From Leguminivora glycinivorella (taxonomy: Eukaryota > Arthropoda > Insecta > Lepidoptera > Tortricidae), in the NCBI RefSeq assembly GCF_023078275.1, contig NC_062972.1, positions 10,910,191-10,974,190 on the forward strand: a DNA stretch of 64,000 nt, in the 5' to 3' direction. Shown here piece after piece: positions 10,760 to 21,779 of the stretch (position 1 is the stretch's first letter; every line of letters begins with the position of its first letter). A program made the translations under genes and the position numbers. The notes beneath the pieces are model-generated. The model had not been told where the DNA came from and ran no database searches. It saw only the letters and a list, made by a program, of their open reading frames with translations.

Positions 10760-12530
10760 AATTAACCCAAATTAACTAAACAGAGATGAGTAACGTAAAA
10801 CGTTGAGGAGTTAGTGCTACCGATTCACGTTCACTAACCTAGAGGATGTACCTTTGCATTGTTCACAGTTATAGGCTCCGTTCTAAATTCAAAACAATGA
10901 CGACGCTTTTCCAACTTTATTATATAGCCGTTAAATAGCGAATCGGCACCAAACGGCTTACTGGACGGTTTATAGGCCATCCGCGGTCCACGAATATAAT
11001 CATGTCATCAATCAATCATTGCATGTAAAAAAGTTTATTGCAAAAATTTCATTTTTGGCACAAGCGTTTATCGCCGACTGTACATTTCTTTCAACAGTCA
11101 TCTACTGCTCTTCGAGACGTTTCTAAAAATCCCTTACTCGATGGGTATACGACATTTCATTAAAGAGTTCCTAATATGGCCACCTTTCTGTCACGTGATT
11201 TACAAATTTTACAATGTGTGCAAAATTTCAGCTCAATCGGTTAAAATTGAATTCTTCTTCAAAATTGAGTCGCAAGATTTCACCCGAACTACATACATAC
11301 TTTCTTACATTGCAAGTTAAATAAAAGCTTGTAAAAATTGCATTACTTTTACAAAGGCTTTTCTTCTTTAAATCGTTAGAATAAAACCGTTAACATGTAG
11401 ACTACCGCTCAAAAGTATTTAGGCACTATTCAAATTCAGGTAATAGTTAATAACAACAAAAAATTTAGTTTTATTTTTAAAAGTATAAATAGTTGAATAC
11501 ATAATTACAAAGAAAATAAACAAAATTATAGTAGAAAGAAAGCCTGGCACCAATTAGTCGCCATCCAGATGGCAAAGCATTCTCCTCCAAAAAATTTTTG
11601 TCATCCCTTTTTTCTGAGTTTATGAAGTATAATAGTAGTTAAAATACAAATACAAATTGAATTGATTGACTACTTAAAATACAAATTGAAATATTTTCTA
11701 TGAAAATAATTTAATTTGTTCTTAGAATAGGATAGAATTCTCCCCGAAGAGGTTTCATTTCATTTGCATTCACTATTTCTAATCTAACTTAGTTTTCCGG
11801 TCTTCGCTTATCGCCATAAGAATGCAGATTATACAGAAAGCTCTACACGGTAAATACTAAATAGTTGCAATCGCGGCGCCCCGCTGCGATATTAACTGCA
11901 ACCTCCTAACTCTCAGGGGTTTCCAACCGTTATCTTGTCTGGGATTTTTTGTTCCTCATTAAACATCAAAACTATTGCATTGCATTCTCAGCATCAATCG
12001 ATTACGAATGAGGCTTAATATTTTAATTTAATACACAAAGACAAATTACATTCATCTTTAGTTACTTATTAAGGACATTGCAAGTTTAGTTCAGGTTGAG
12101 AACTGCTGCATTAACAGATCGTAGCTACGATACTACGCGATGCGATAGGCAAGTTATCCTATACCTACGTACGGTAAAACGTTTTGGGTCATTCATACAA
12201 ACGAGTTTATTCTAGGTACTTGGAGAATTAAATTATTGCATCAATGCCTCGTTGTTAAATTTTGGTCTAGTTTTGCGATTATGCATTTTTATTTGAATTG
12301 TTGCAAATATTTCGTATGGAAAGTAATTAGAAACTTTTAATTTTAAGATATTTAGAATTCCTTTCCGCATTTTTACCAAATGCTCTTAAGTAGATAAGAA
12401 CGTTAAAAAATGATGTCAAGCGATTAACCACACGGTTCTTAGATAAAGTTAGAGCTTTATGATAAGTGATAGTGTTTGTTGACATTTCGCTTTAAACGAT
12501 AAGCCACAAATACAAGCTAGATTGAAACAT
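10760..12530. other. Intronic DNA, nothing identified
   Basis: This is AT-rich intron with scattered short repeats. The CACCCGAACTACATACATAC segment near 11281 resembles a common lepidopteran repeat end, but it cannot be bounded. No exon or RNA gene is supported. Confidence 0.4.
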
Positions 12531-12534
12531 AACG

Positions 12535-12729
12535 TCGAACTCGATTTATTGTTGTCGAAGGGTATAATCGTAAATCAGTGGGTAAGGTTAAACGTCGTCG
12601 CCGTTGGTTTAGCGGTCGTCTGGGTCGGCAGAGTGCTGCTCGGGCTTCGATGGCAGATCACTCGGCTGTTGACCCTGCCGCATTGTCCCCGGCGTATGCT
12701 TCCAATGCTTACGCAGGTGCGGGCGAGGT
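12535..12729 (+). CDS. Candidate orphan coding exon (unidentified)
   Basis: A GC-rich island inside the 36-kb intron carries a frame open from 12535. It contains a basic run (VKRRRRWFSGRLGR), then an ATG (12650) giving MADHSAVDPAALSPAYASNA and ending GAG before a consensus GTGAGT donor at 12730. The composition is unlike the surrounding AT-rich intron. It would end in phase 0, so it cannot be inserted between the neighbouring scrib exons, which need phase 1. It could be a first exon spliced to a later phase-0 scrib acceptor, an exon of a nested gene, or chance. No homologue is recognised. This is a low-confidence gene call. Confidence 0.28.
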
Positions 12730-12802
12730 GAGTTCTCCAGCAAACCAGCGTCATGTGACCTCGAAATGCGTAACAACTATTAGTAGTCTGTCAGGACCGT
12801 GA

Positions 12803-15536
12803 TACTGGTTTGTCTAAACCTTTGACTCCTCCTTATTCGATACGCGATTTTAATGATTGTCTCCCACGCCGTTCACTCCGCTCCCGGCGCTCGCGATCCG
12901 TGTCAGAGCACATCGTATCCCCATTTCACACATTCCTATTGCATTTTGCAAAATTTAATTAAGTTTACGTTTCATTGTGCTTGTTCGATTTCGTACAATC
13001 CATGTTGATGCGCACGCTGTTGACAATTATAATTATATATTTTCCTTCTTTACTGGGTTCTGATTTCTGATGACGAATTTAATGAAATGCATAGCAATTT
13101 GCATGCGCTACCATAGTAATTTAGGTATAAACTCCCCACTCAAGGACTCACGTCAGTGCGAGATTTGTTAAAATTGTTTGCATCGACAGTTAATTTTCGA
13201 ATTAAATCGTCATTTCGACCGATATTAGCCTAGAGGTCATATATCAAATTTATTTGTTTCTGAGAGTTGTACTAAGTTACCCGTAGTTACTTCATTACAG
13301 TATCGGTTTCCAATATCTCAGAGTTAAAATTAGTTTTTACTCTCGTACCTTTATTTGTCACTTACAGGGTTGTGCACCCCTTAAAACCCTACCTTATAGA
13401 AGTTATAGATGTCAAAACAATTCTGTCTTTTCCCCAAAGACGCATTTGTGCAGACACGCAGTATGTTTTTGGCACCTTAAAAACGATCATCTGTAAATAT
13501 ATATATTTTTAACACATTTCATTGCTATCAACTTATCAAACAATCAAATTACACAATCACTGAACCATAATAAGAATAAAATGAATATAGACATGTTTTT
13601 CGTTTTTAATTGTCATGTTTCCCGCCCGTACTCTTGCTACTGCTTGAATGTGTCAAAATCCAGTAAACAGTGTGTATTTCAAGAAAGTTCTCTAGAATAA
13701 CTTTCTTCTTCTTTCTTTCTTCTACCATGGATTGTCGTTTTTGCTCATATTCTAGTGAAGTTATGATACTTATGATATTTATGATGTTGATGTGGAAAAA
13801 CTTCCTTGAAATTCAATAATGTTGGGTTACTATGCAGGTCGAGAAGGCTAACGTGCGAGAAAAAGCTAACCACAGTAACGACTATACGAAACTTGAAAAT
13901 AACCAGACAGTGAGGTCATGGGGAACCGGTTCATGGCCATAATAGCGTTATGTATGGTTACGTTACGAGCCATAACATTTAGGAATTCATAATTATTTAT
14001 TATTATGGTTGCTTTTTACCAATTTGTATTGCTAATAATGATAACAAACTGTACATATACTTAACATATAAAGTATTATAAAGTGATTTTTTGGTAACTC
14101 TACTTACCTATAACTTATGTTGCGGTACTTGGGGATATCAATGTTTCATTTAAGGTCGACATGCAAAAAGCCAAACTTGTTTCGTTACTTTTTTATATTG
14201 TCCGGAGTATCTTTAGATCTTTACATATTTACCAACTGAGGCCCGAGTCAAACTTGAAACGTACGAAGTTAGGTTCATTATGTGCTCAATGGCCTCTCTG
14301 GCCCTGGGCCCATGGCATTTGGCTCGATCTGCCGCCACACGTTACGCCACTGGGTTTAACTATCGTACGCAGTGTTATATTATACCTATCCGGTCAAACG
14401 CACAGTTTACGAGCCATAAATTGTAGCTTAAATATGTACTTACTTTACTCTTTACTGATAAAGAATTCGTATGTTACTGAAAAGGAATGTAAATTAAATC
14501 TCTTACACCGTGCACGTGCAATGTTTGATAACCTTTTAGGCTAGCTGCTATCGGCCAGCTCCCTGTATATTCATCATTTTGCTGAACAGTAGCGAATTTC
14601 TTCGTAAATGTATGAATGTGGTAATTTATTTCTTACAATTCCGAGACACTAGAACTAATTTAGAGGCCCAAAGTGGAAAACGCGGGTTTTATCTATTTCC
14701 ACGCCATGACTACACTGTTTCATCTATTTCACACCCAGCAACAGGAAGACAGAATCAGTACACAGTAAAATCAGCGACTTAAAGATGTAACCTGGAGCAA
14801 TGGCCGTTTAGTCGCAGGTGTGCTGAGCCTGTGAAGTTGTGACTTGTGACGAATCCACACCCATGCAAAATTACCGCTGCTTATAACTTTATGACCGATT
14901 TACATTACATTGTATAGTGTTCAGCTGTTAAATTAAAATTCCTCTTCTTGCTAATCTTGAGTTACAATATAAACAAATGGAAGTGTTTGACTTGGAAACG
15001 GTTACGTAAGCACGCAGGTTGGCGTAAACGCACGTATTGCGAACAGTCTATCGTCTAGTTATTTGTTTATCCTGACCGCATAGCACCACGTTCCTATTTT
15101 CTTTTTATACCAGCCAGCCTTACCTACTTTATTTCTTGGATGTATTTGCTCACATTAGTTGTTGTAATACAAAAACACCACAATGACCTAATAAGGTAAA
15201 TTGATAAGTAAAATCTTAGAATGGACTATAATTTTATTAGTGGCAGAATAAAGAAGAAAACAACAGCTAACATAATATCTTAACAGCAACATAGATATAC
15301 CATACCATGGCTGGGCTAGCGCTGTTCTACCAGTATATCCATTATTATTAATTTATTAGTACAAAAAATGTTCATTACTCCTTATTTAGGGGGCTCCACA
15401 CGGTTTTCACTTTTCATCGATTTTTGACAACTTTTGAGTTGAAATTCCTAAATTTGCACTACAGATACAAATATAAGACCGACGGCCATCGGTTCTTCAA
15501 TATTTTATCTCTATTCGTAAGAGCCATATTTAAAAA
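12803..15536. other. Intronic DNA, nothing identified
   Basis: This is scrib intron. A 127-codon frame at 14161-14544 has no recognisable domain, no splice context and no conserved motif, so it is not called. No RNA gene or bounded repeat is seen. Confidence 0.4.
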
Positions 15537-16085
15537 AAAACCGGCCAAGAGCGTGTCGGGCCACGCTCAGTGTAGGGTTCCGTAGTTTTACGTATTTTTC
15601 TCAAAAACTACTGAACCTATCAAGTTCAAAACAATTTTCGTAGAAAGTGTTTATAAAGTTCTATTTTTGTGATTTTTTTCATATTTTTTAAACATATGGT
15701 TCAAAAGTTAGAGGTGGGGGGGGACGCACTTTTTTTTCCTTTAGGAGCGATTATTTCCGAAAATATTAATATTATCAAAAACGATCTTAATAAACCCTTA
15801 TTTATTTTTGAATACCTATCCAACAATATATCACACGTTGGGGTTGGAATGAAAAAAAATATCAGCCCTCACTTTACATGTAGGGGGGGTACCCCAATAA
15901 AACATTTTTTTCCATTTTTTATTTTTGCACTTTATTGGCGTGATTGATATACATATTGGTACCAAATTTCAGTTTTCTAGTGCTAACGGTTACTGAGATT
16001 ATCCGCGGACGGACGGACGGACGGACGGACAGACAGACATGGCGAAACTATAAGGGTTCCTAGTTGACTACGGAACCCTAAAAAA
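15537..16085 (+). repeat. Dispersed repeat A, full-length reference copy
   Basis: This is a 549-bp non-coding element. It starts AAAACCGGCCAAGAGCGTG, carries a G-run and ACACGTTGGGGTTGGAATG in the middle, has a (GGAC)n run near the end, and finishes GTTGACTACGGAACCCTAAA. Subterminal inverted words (TAGGGTTCCGTAG and CTACGGAACCCTA) occur at the two ends. Other copies are at 8868-9330, 57804-58371 (inverted) and, split, 56818-58624. The class is uncertain. It is useful as the uninterrupted template for reading the nest at 57 kb. Confidence 0.75.
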
Positions 16086-17035
16086 GGCATTCCTATTTTT
16101 GAATGAATTTTTTATACATGGTCTAAAAAACACTTTTATCGAAATTTGATTTTAGTGAAGGGACATACATAAAATCCACATGTTTTGGATAGATCTTTGA
16201 CTTTTCTAAAAACTGAAGAGTTTTTAATTTTAAGTTAATTAAAACAAAAGTTATGACCAAAAAAACAGTTTTTGACTCTAAAATTGTTCAACTTTGATGC
16301 CAAATATCACAGAAACAATGAGATGTGAAGTAATTATGAAATACTATTATAATATCAATGGATTCAAATCGAAGGTCATTGGCGCAGGGAACGCCCTTAA
16401 CACTTTCGCTACCAAGAACCCGACTGTCGGGTACACCGCTCGTAGAAGCGTAGCCGATTACATGGGTTTCCCCGTATGTAGCGAAAATGTCGTAGCGCCG
16501 CGTAGAGCCCGGTTTCGAAAGTGCATAGGTTTACTAGTTTCAAGACTTTCAAGGCATATTAATAGGATGAAAGCAGATCATTAGCGTAATGTTGTTTAAG
16601 TATTAATCTATCGAGTTATTAATAAGAATGGTATTTAATTTATAAATAGTATTCATGGTATGTCAGGAAACTCGATGAAGATAAATAAAACTAAATGAGG
16701 CGAACCGGTCTACATGGAACAATGGAATAATAACATTCTGTTGCTCTTGCAGAACGCATCTCATTTCATTTTACACTCTACTGACTAAAATACTCTGAGA
16801 ACTGACTATAGTATTTGTTATACAAGGGTGCAAAGTTGTATTTTAACGCCGAGTGTGGAATTGAAAAACGAGCAAGTGAAAGGATTCCATAGTTGAACCA
16901 CGAGCGAAGCGAGTGGTTCGAAAATAGAATCCTGAACTTGGCGAGTTTTTCAACACACGAGAAGTAAAATACATTTTCCCCTCACTGGCTCGGAAACACG
17001 TGTTTTATCCTTTAATACCAGCGGGTAAAAACGCA
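16086..17035. other. Intronic repeat-like DNA, unassigned
   Basis: A GC-richer patch at 16376-16535 (GAACCCGACTGTCGGGTACACC, complementary words flanking it) and another at 16850-17035 (CGAGCGAAGCGAGTGG) look repeat-derived. I cannot bound or classify them. The 96-codon frame over 16294-16584 has no recognisable features. Confidence 0.35.
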
Positions 17036-17040
17036 TTTTA

Positions 17041-17375
17041 TCCACTAGTGGATAAAGTAATTTGACCTTGAATATAGTCAAATTCAGTGCTTTAAAATTA
17101 ATAAAAGTGGGTGAATCTAGTGATGAAGATGATTTACCACCTGTGGAACTACTGGAAGCAGTGATAAACGCGTTTTTTGCGTTGTACTTTCCTCGCTATA
17201 GTGAGGGGGAAAGTTTTGTGTTACGGAACCCTAAAAACGCGTTTATCACTGCTTCCAGTAGTTCCACAGGTGGTAAAACATCTTTATCACTAGATTAATC
17301 CACTTTTTTCAATTTTAAAGCAGAACATTTGACTATATTCAAGGTCAAATTACTTTGTCCACTAGTGAGGGGAAA
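17041..17375. mobile_element. Foldback element with about 140-base arms
   Basis: The left arm (about 17041-17178) and right arm (about 17232-17375) are reverse complements over nearly their whole length, with small indels. Outer words are CCACTAGTGGATAAAGTAAT and ATTACTTTGTCCACTAGTG, and inner words GATAAACGCGTTTTT and AAAAACGCGTTTATC. The left arm keeps a short acidic frame (SSDEDDLPPVELLEAVINAF), which recurs on the opposite strand of the right arm through the symmetry. The arms may derive from a coding exon captured by the element. No target duplication is resolved. Confidence 0.6.
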
Positions 17376-17574
17376 TAAGTTCGCTTTTATCACCACATAT
17401 CTTCTCTACGTTCTGATTCCGAAAAGAAAACAATTGCCCGTGTACCTACTTAATATTTTGTCATCGTTATCGTCAGGGGCATTTACAATATAACGTATTT
17501 ATGAATTTCGTAATGTATTACAATCTTCATTGTTGCCACAACAAAAACGATTCTAACAAAATACAATAGGTACA

Positions 17575-17885
17575 TAAAGCTATAGGCAAAGACCTATATA
17601 ACTTCGTAAAGACCGATAAAGTCTAAGAAAAAAACGTACCCCAAAACCATACAGAAAAAGGTACGGTGAGCTAGATGGCGATAGACCTTTGGGGTACGCT
17701 CGGCTAGATGGCGCTAATATTAATATTTGACATTTTAAAACATATCAAGCTAAGAATATGGGCCAAATTGTCAAAACTGAGGTTCAAAAGTTTTAAGCTT
17801 GTGTCGAGAGATGGCAGTCTATGCACTGTGATTACACATTTTACTTTGACAGTCATTCTCTATAATACTCGATCCTCTTTGGCTA
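17575..17885 (+). repeat. Dispersed about 300-bp repeat C, copy 1
   Basis: It contains AAAGTCTAAGAAAAAAACGTACC, CTAGATGGCG twice, ATATGGGCCAAATTGTCAAAA and CTATAATACTCGATCCTCTTTGG. All recur in the same order and orientation at 21470-21770. It is non-coding, and the ends show no clear inverted repeat or tail, so the class is unknown. Confidence 0.65.
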
Positions 17886-18024
17886 TAGGTTACATGCAAT
17901 CTGAAGGCGCTGTTGCGCGACGTACATACCCTTATAATAAGATTTTTGCCCGCAAGCTGTCTTTTGTGTCCAGGGTATTAATAAGTTTTTGCATTACGAA
18001 TGTTTTCCGCAAGCTGTCTTGTAT

Positions 18025-18066
18025 ATTTATTTATTTATTTATTTATATATATATATATTTATTTAC
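18025..18066. repeat. (TATTTATT)n / (TA)n microsatellite
   Basis: A simple-sequence run of TATT units becomes TATATATA. The overlapping hydrophobic frames in all phases come from this run and are not genes. A word CGCAAGCTGTCTTTTG/CGCAAGCTGTCTTG is duplicated just upstream (17951, 18008). Confidence 0.6.
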
Positions 18067-18751
18067 ACTTTGTGTCCAGGGTGGGCATTGCAATCGCTCG
18101 TCATGGATGCGGATTACGGGTGGACCGCAGTGTCCCGTTTAGCACCGCATTACGAATGTTTTCTACGGATCTCCAGGTCACGATCAAATGGTTATTATTT
18201 TATCCAAGGACTTGGTCAAGCAATGGTAATACACGGTCAGCTGGCCCGGCCAACCACGTCCATTAAAGCTGACATTCGATCGAACAACTCTACTTGCTTT
18301 GTGGAAAACTCAATAACCACCCTAATGGGATTCCATCCAACGTGGCGAGCCGCGCGGAACTTCCAGTTCGCTGTAAATAAACCTAGGTCATAACTTAATT
18401 GGTTCACTTTGTTTAACGCGCAGTCAATTTGCTTATCTATAAATAGATCAGTCACTGCTTTTAGGTAAAGCTAAGTATTATATATTAATACCAATAATAA
18501 GACAAGGGGTGGCCCGTATATGAACATAGTTTCTTGTTACCATATGCGCACTGACACGCGATATTCCAGTAGACCGTATTGCACAAATCTCCGTTGGCAC
18601 TTGGTATTAATACCTGTTTCAGGCGAGGTGTGTTCTGGCCAGTTAGTGGAATTTTCGGTTTGCGAGATTGTGTAAACATTGTAGATAGGACAATCTGAAT
18701 CAAAATGTATTGATTACAGAAATTAACGGAATTTGTTTGATAGAAAGGAAT

Positions 18752-19070
18752 GATAATATAGTACATTACACCAGAGGCCGGGAAAATGAGGATCTCCGGC
18801 CAAGTGGGTATATACCGGATAGGGATACGAGGCCGGGAATCCGTTTTCACGCCGAGGCATGTATAGTGCTTTTCTCAAACATACAATTAAATAAATAAAA
18901 AAATGCTCTAAAGGACAATATTTTATAAAAAAAGTTACTTTGCAGGCCTAGGCCTAAAAAATAATATGAAATCCCTTTACAGTCCTCTCGAGTTGTTGCG
19001 CCCAAAAAGCGATAAAGCCCATTTTAAGGAACGTAAAGACAATATTTCATTGCATGTTTGAGAAAACATT
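18752..19070 (+). repeat. Dispersed repeat copy, inverted relative to 5214-5835
   Basis: The order is a GC-rich block (CAGAGGCCGGGAAAATGAGG to CGCCGAGGCATGTATAGTGC), then CTTTTCTCAAACATAC, the motif GCAGGCCTAGGCC, and an inverted ATGTTTGAGAAAAC at the right end. This mirrors the modules at 5214-5835. The region between the TCTCAAACAT words (about 18872-19065) is a compact inverted-repeat element of about 190 bp. Confidence 0.55.
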
Positions 19071-19337
19071 ATTATAACTATTATAATATACAATAGTATC
19101 AGTCGAGATGGTCTTTTTTATTCGAAATTAAGTGTTTCAGATCATCAGTTACAATTTTGATAAACTTTGCAGGTTACTTGAGACCGGACGATATGACCCA
19201 TGCATCGGTCCCGACTCTAGTTTTTTAGTCTCAAAACAACTGTGGATGCGTGACATTCGTGAAAAGTTTTCATTTGCAGCCATTTGACGTTTAGTTGATC
19301 TTTTAATTACCTTGTAATTATATGGGCAATTTGTTGT

Positions 19338-19390
19338 TTTTATTGTTGAAGCTTTTTATATGGAAAATATAAAAAGCTTCAACAATAAAA
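19338..19390. repeat. Perfect hairpin, 24-base arms, 5-base loop
   Basis: The left arm TTTTATTGTTGAAGCTTTTT continues to 19361. The loop is GGAAA and the right arm 19367-19390 is fully complementary. The word AAAAAGCTT recurs a third time at 19395. This is consistent with a self-templated duplication in AT-rich intron. Confidence 0.7.
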
Positions 19391-19546
19391 TAATAAAAAG
19401 CTTGAATTCAAGGCCCAAGCACAAAAGTCGGTTGCCCTTCTAATATTTGGCAATATTTTAAGGGATAATGGGTTGACCCAACTTCTTTTTATTGTGAGGG
19501 AAATTACCTATTTGACTTACTTACTTGACTTAATGTCCTGTGTCCC

Positions 19547-21063
19547 CTAGATGGGGCAGAGGGCATCCACAGTGCGTCGCCATCCCGAGCGGTTTTGAGC
19601 TTCGCGCTTTACTTCGCTCCAGGTCATCCCTATCGCCTTCGCTTCTGCAGTGATCGTCCTCCGCCAGGACTGCTTAGGGCGGGCACGTCTTCGCTTTCCT
19701 TGGGGATTCCAGTCTAGACTGGAATCCCCAAGGAAAGCGAAGACGTGCCCTAGCCCTAGGAAGCGAAGCCCTAGGGCTTGCCTCGGTATGTGGTCGGGGT
19801 CCCTTCGGAGCGTATGGCCAATCCAGTTCCATTTGCGGCGTTTGATCTGCTGGTTGATCGGCGTCTCACCGCAGCGTTCCCACAGAGCTGTGTTGGAGAT
19901 TTTCTCGGGCCAGTATATTTCGAGAATGCGGCGAAGACAGCGGTTGACAAAGACCTGGATCCGTTGCGAGATGTCCTTAGTGACCTTCCACGTCTCACAT
20001 CCGTACAGCAACACGGGTTTCACGTTGGACCGGAATATCTTGAGCTTAACTCTCCGAGTCAGTTTCCGCGATTGCCATATAGGACGGAGTCGTGCGAAGG
20101 TTGCTCTCGCCTTGGCGATCCTCGAAGCGATGTCCTCTTCGGTCCCTCCAGTTTCCGACACTACACTACCAAGGTACGTAAATTTGTGGACTATCTCCAC
20201 ACCCTCTGTGCCGATGAGCAACGGTACCGAACTGGTTGCTCTGCACCTCATGTCTTGGGTCTTCCTGGTGTTGATTTTGAGTCCCGTCTCCAAAGCCTCT
20301 CGCCGTAGGTCGTCCAATTTGGCTTGCATGTCGGCGCGTGTGTGGCTCAATAGGCATAGATCATCGGCATAGTCTAAATCTTCCAGCACGTTGGACAGCC
20401 CCCACTCTATGCCGCGGCGCTTTCTATTGGTCTTGACCATGATGCCATCGAGGACGACCAGGAAGAGGAGAGGAGAAAGAAGACACCCCTGTCGTACACC
20501 GGCCTGAACCGGTATGTCCTCCGAGATGAGACCGTCGTGAGTTACTCTACAGGAATAGTTCCTGTAGATGGCCTTAATCAAGTTTGTTATTTTCTCGGGG
20601 ACTCCAATTTCTTGTAGCCGGTCCCAGATACAGTTCCATCTCAAGGTGTCGAAGGCTTTTTCGAAGTCCACAAAGGTCAGGTACATTTCCCTCTGAAATT
20701 CTGATGCCTGTTCGAGAATTATGCGTAAGGTGTTGATCTGGTCCGTACACGATCGGTTGGGCCGGAAGCCAGCTTGCTCTTTGCGCAGAAGAGGTTCTAC
20801 GGCCCTCGAGAGTCTATCCAAGATGATCCTGCAGAGCACCTTGGAAGGAATCGAGAGCAAAGTGATGCCTCTCCAATTGCCACAGTCACTGAGGTCTCCC
20901 TTCTTGGGTACGGTGATCAGAAGGCCCTTGCTCCAGTCACAAGGTAACTCTTCGGCTGACCAGATGTTCCTCAGGAGAGGCGTCAGCGCGTTTGCAGCGG
21001 TAGGGATGTCGGCTTTCAGCATTTCCGCTGTGATGAGGTCCTCTCCTGGGGCTTTCCCATTGC
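19547..21063 (-). CDS. RTE-type reverse transcriptase (5'-truncated ORF, uninterrupted)
   Basis: The frame is open from the truncated end (NGKAPGEDLITAEMLKAD, about 21063) to a TAG at 19547. It encodes the reverse transcriptase used for target-primed retrotransposition. Visible motifs in order are TVPKKGDLSDCGNWRGITLL (RT block 2), EQAGFRPNRSCTDQ, TFVDFEKAFDTL (first catalytic Asp), VRQGCLLSPLLFLV, LDYADDLCLLS (catalytic YADD), FTYLGSVVSETGG, VLLYGCETWK and RRKWNWIGHTLRR. The endonuclease domain is absent. Downstream of DHIPRQAL the frame contains a 19-residue insertion produced by an inverted templated duplication (see the palindrome at 19681-19750), which keeps the frame open. No host function is implied. 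Confidence 0.88.
19681..19750. repeat. Perfect 70-bp palindrome inside the RTE ORF
   Basis: The sequence from GGGCACGTCT to AGACGTGCCC is its own reverse complement over all 70 bases, with the centre in TCTAGA. It is not an ancestral part of the element. On the coding strand the expected junction GCCCTAG-ACTGGAATCCC is split by 57 bases, which are mostly an inverted copy of the adjacent downstream sequence. The insert is 19 codons long, so the ORF stays open. Confidence 0.9.
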
Positions 21064-21137
21064 CTTTTTTAATTACCTATTTAATGCGATTTTAGTCTAC
21101 GGTATGGTATTTATTAAGTCTCTATTTCAATACCTAA

Positions 21138-21264
21138 GGGCCGGTTGCATCAAACCGTCTGTCACCGTTAAAGCGTTTGTTAAATTTTATTGTATGGGAA
21201 GTTCCATAGACATCTGCTGCGTGACGATGATGTGTCTGTCAAATGTGGTTGATGCAACTGGCCC
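21138..21264. mobile_element. PIF/Harbinger-like MITE, TAA target duplication
   Basis: A 127-bp element has TIRs GGGCCGGTTGCATCAA / TTGATGCAACTGGCCC (one mismatch) and is flanked by TAA on each side. GGGCC-type ends and a 3-bp TWA duplication are the PIF/Harbinger pattern. It has no coding capacity. Confidence 0.7.
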
Positions 21265-21265
21265 T

Positions 21266-21466
21266 AAATAAGTTAGTAGAATATGACAACCGGTAAAGCC
21301 GAGATCCCGGGTTCGAATCCCGAAAAGGGCATGTATTTGTGTGATGAACACAAATTTTTGTACCTGAGTGATGTTTTCTACATATGTACATAATGTATTA
21401 TTTATGCACATAAGTATGTATATCGTCGCCTATATCCTTAGTACAAACCAGCTATGCTTAGTTTAG
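21266..21466 (+). mobile_element. tRNA-derived SINE, diverged copy
   Basis: B box GGTTCGAATCC at about 21310-21320 is followed by AAGGGCATGTATTTGTGTGATGA and the ATGTTTTCTACATATGTACATAA body, matching the SINE at 8478-8763. The A box is degraded and the 3' tail is absent or replaced. It is directly adjacent to the Harbinger-like MITE. Confidence 0.65.
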
Positions 21467-21469
21467 GAC

Positions 21470-21775
21470 AAAGACATATATAACTCCGTATAGACAGATA
21501 AAGTCTAAGAAAAAAAGTACCTCAATACCATACAGAAAAAGGTACGGTCGCCTAGATGGCATTACACCTTTGGGGTACGCTCAGCTAGAAGGCGCTAATA
21601 TTAATATTTGACATTTTAACACATATCAAGCTAAGAATATGGGCCAAATTGTCAAAACTGAGGTCCAAACTGAGGTCCAAGGAGGTCTGTGTCAAGAGAT
21701 GGCAGTATATGCACTGTGATTACACATTTTACTTCGACAGTAACTGTCTATAATACTCGATCCTCTTTGGTTTAG
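21470..21775 (+). repeat. Dispersed about 300-bp repeat C, copy 2
   Basis: It is colinear with 17575-17885 with scattered substitutions. It shows a small tandem duplication of CTGAGGTCCAAA near 21657-21675 that copy 1 lacks. Non-coding, class unknown. Confidence 0.65.
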
Positions 21776-21779
21776 GACT

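Larger units (their letters stand above)
19514..21070 (-). mobile_element. RTE-clade LINE, 5'-truncated, with 12-bp target duplication
   Basis: The element is flanked on both sides by AATTACCTATTT (19502-19513 and 21071-21082), a perfect 12-bp target site duplication. It is in minus orientation. Its 3' end is very short after the stop (about 30 bases) and closes in an AAGT simple repeat, the style of RTE elements. The 5' part, including the endonuclease, is missing. A copy this intact indicates recent insertion. Confidence 0.85.

Noticed and set aside
14161..14544. 127-codon open frame on the + strand
   Set aside because: No domain, no conserved motif, no splice context and composition like the surrounding intron; consistent with chance.
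17708..18393. Overlapping + strand frames with Tyr/Ile/Leu runs
   Set aside because: They are produced by the TATT/TA microsatellite near 18025-18066 and dispersed repeat C; all frames are open through the simple repeat.
19650..20372. Long + strand ORFs opposite the RTE reverse transcriptase
   Set aside because: Antisense shadows; the minus strand carries all RT motifs.
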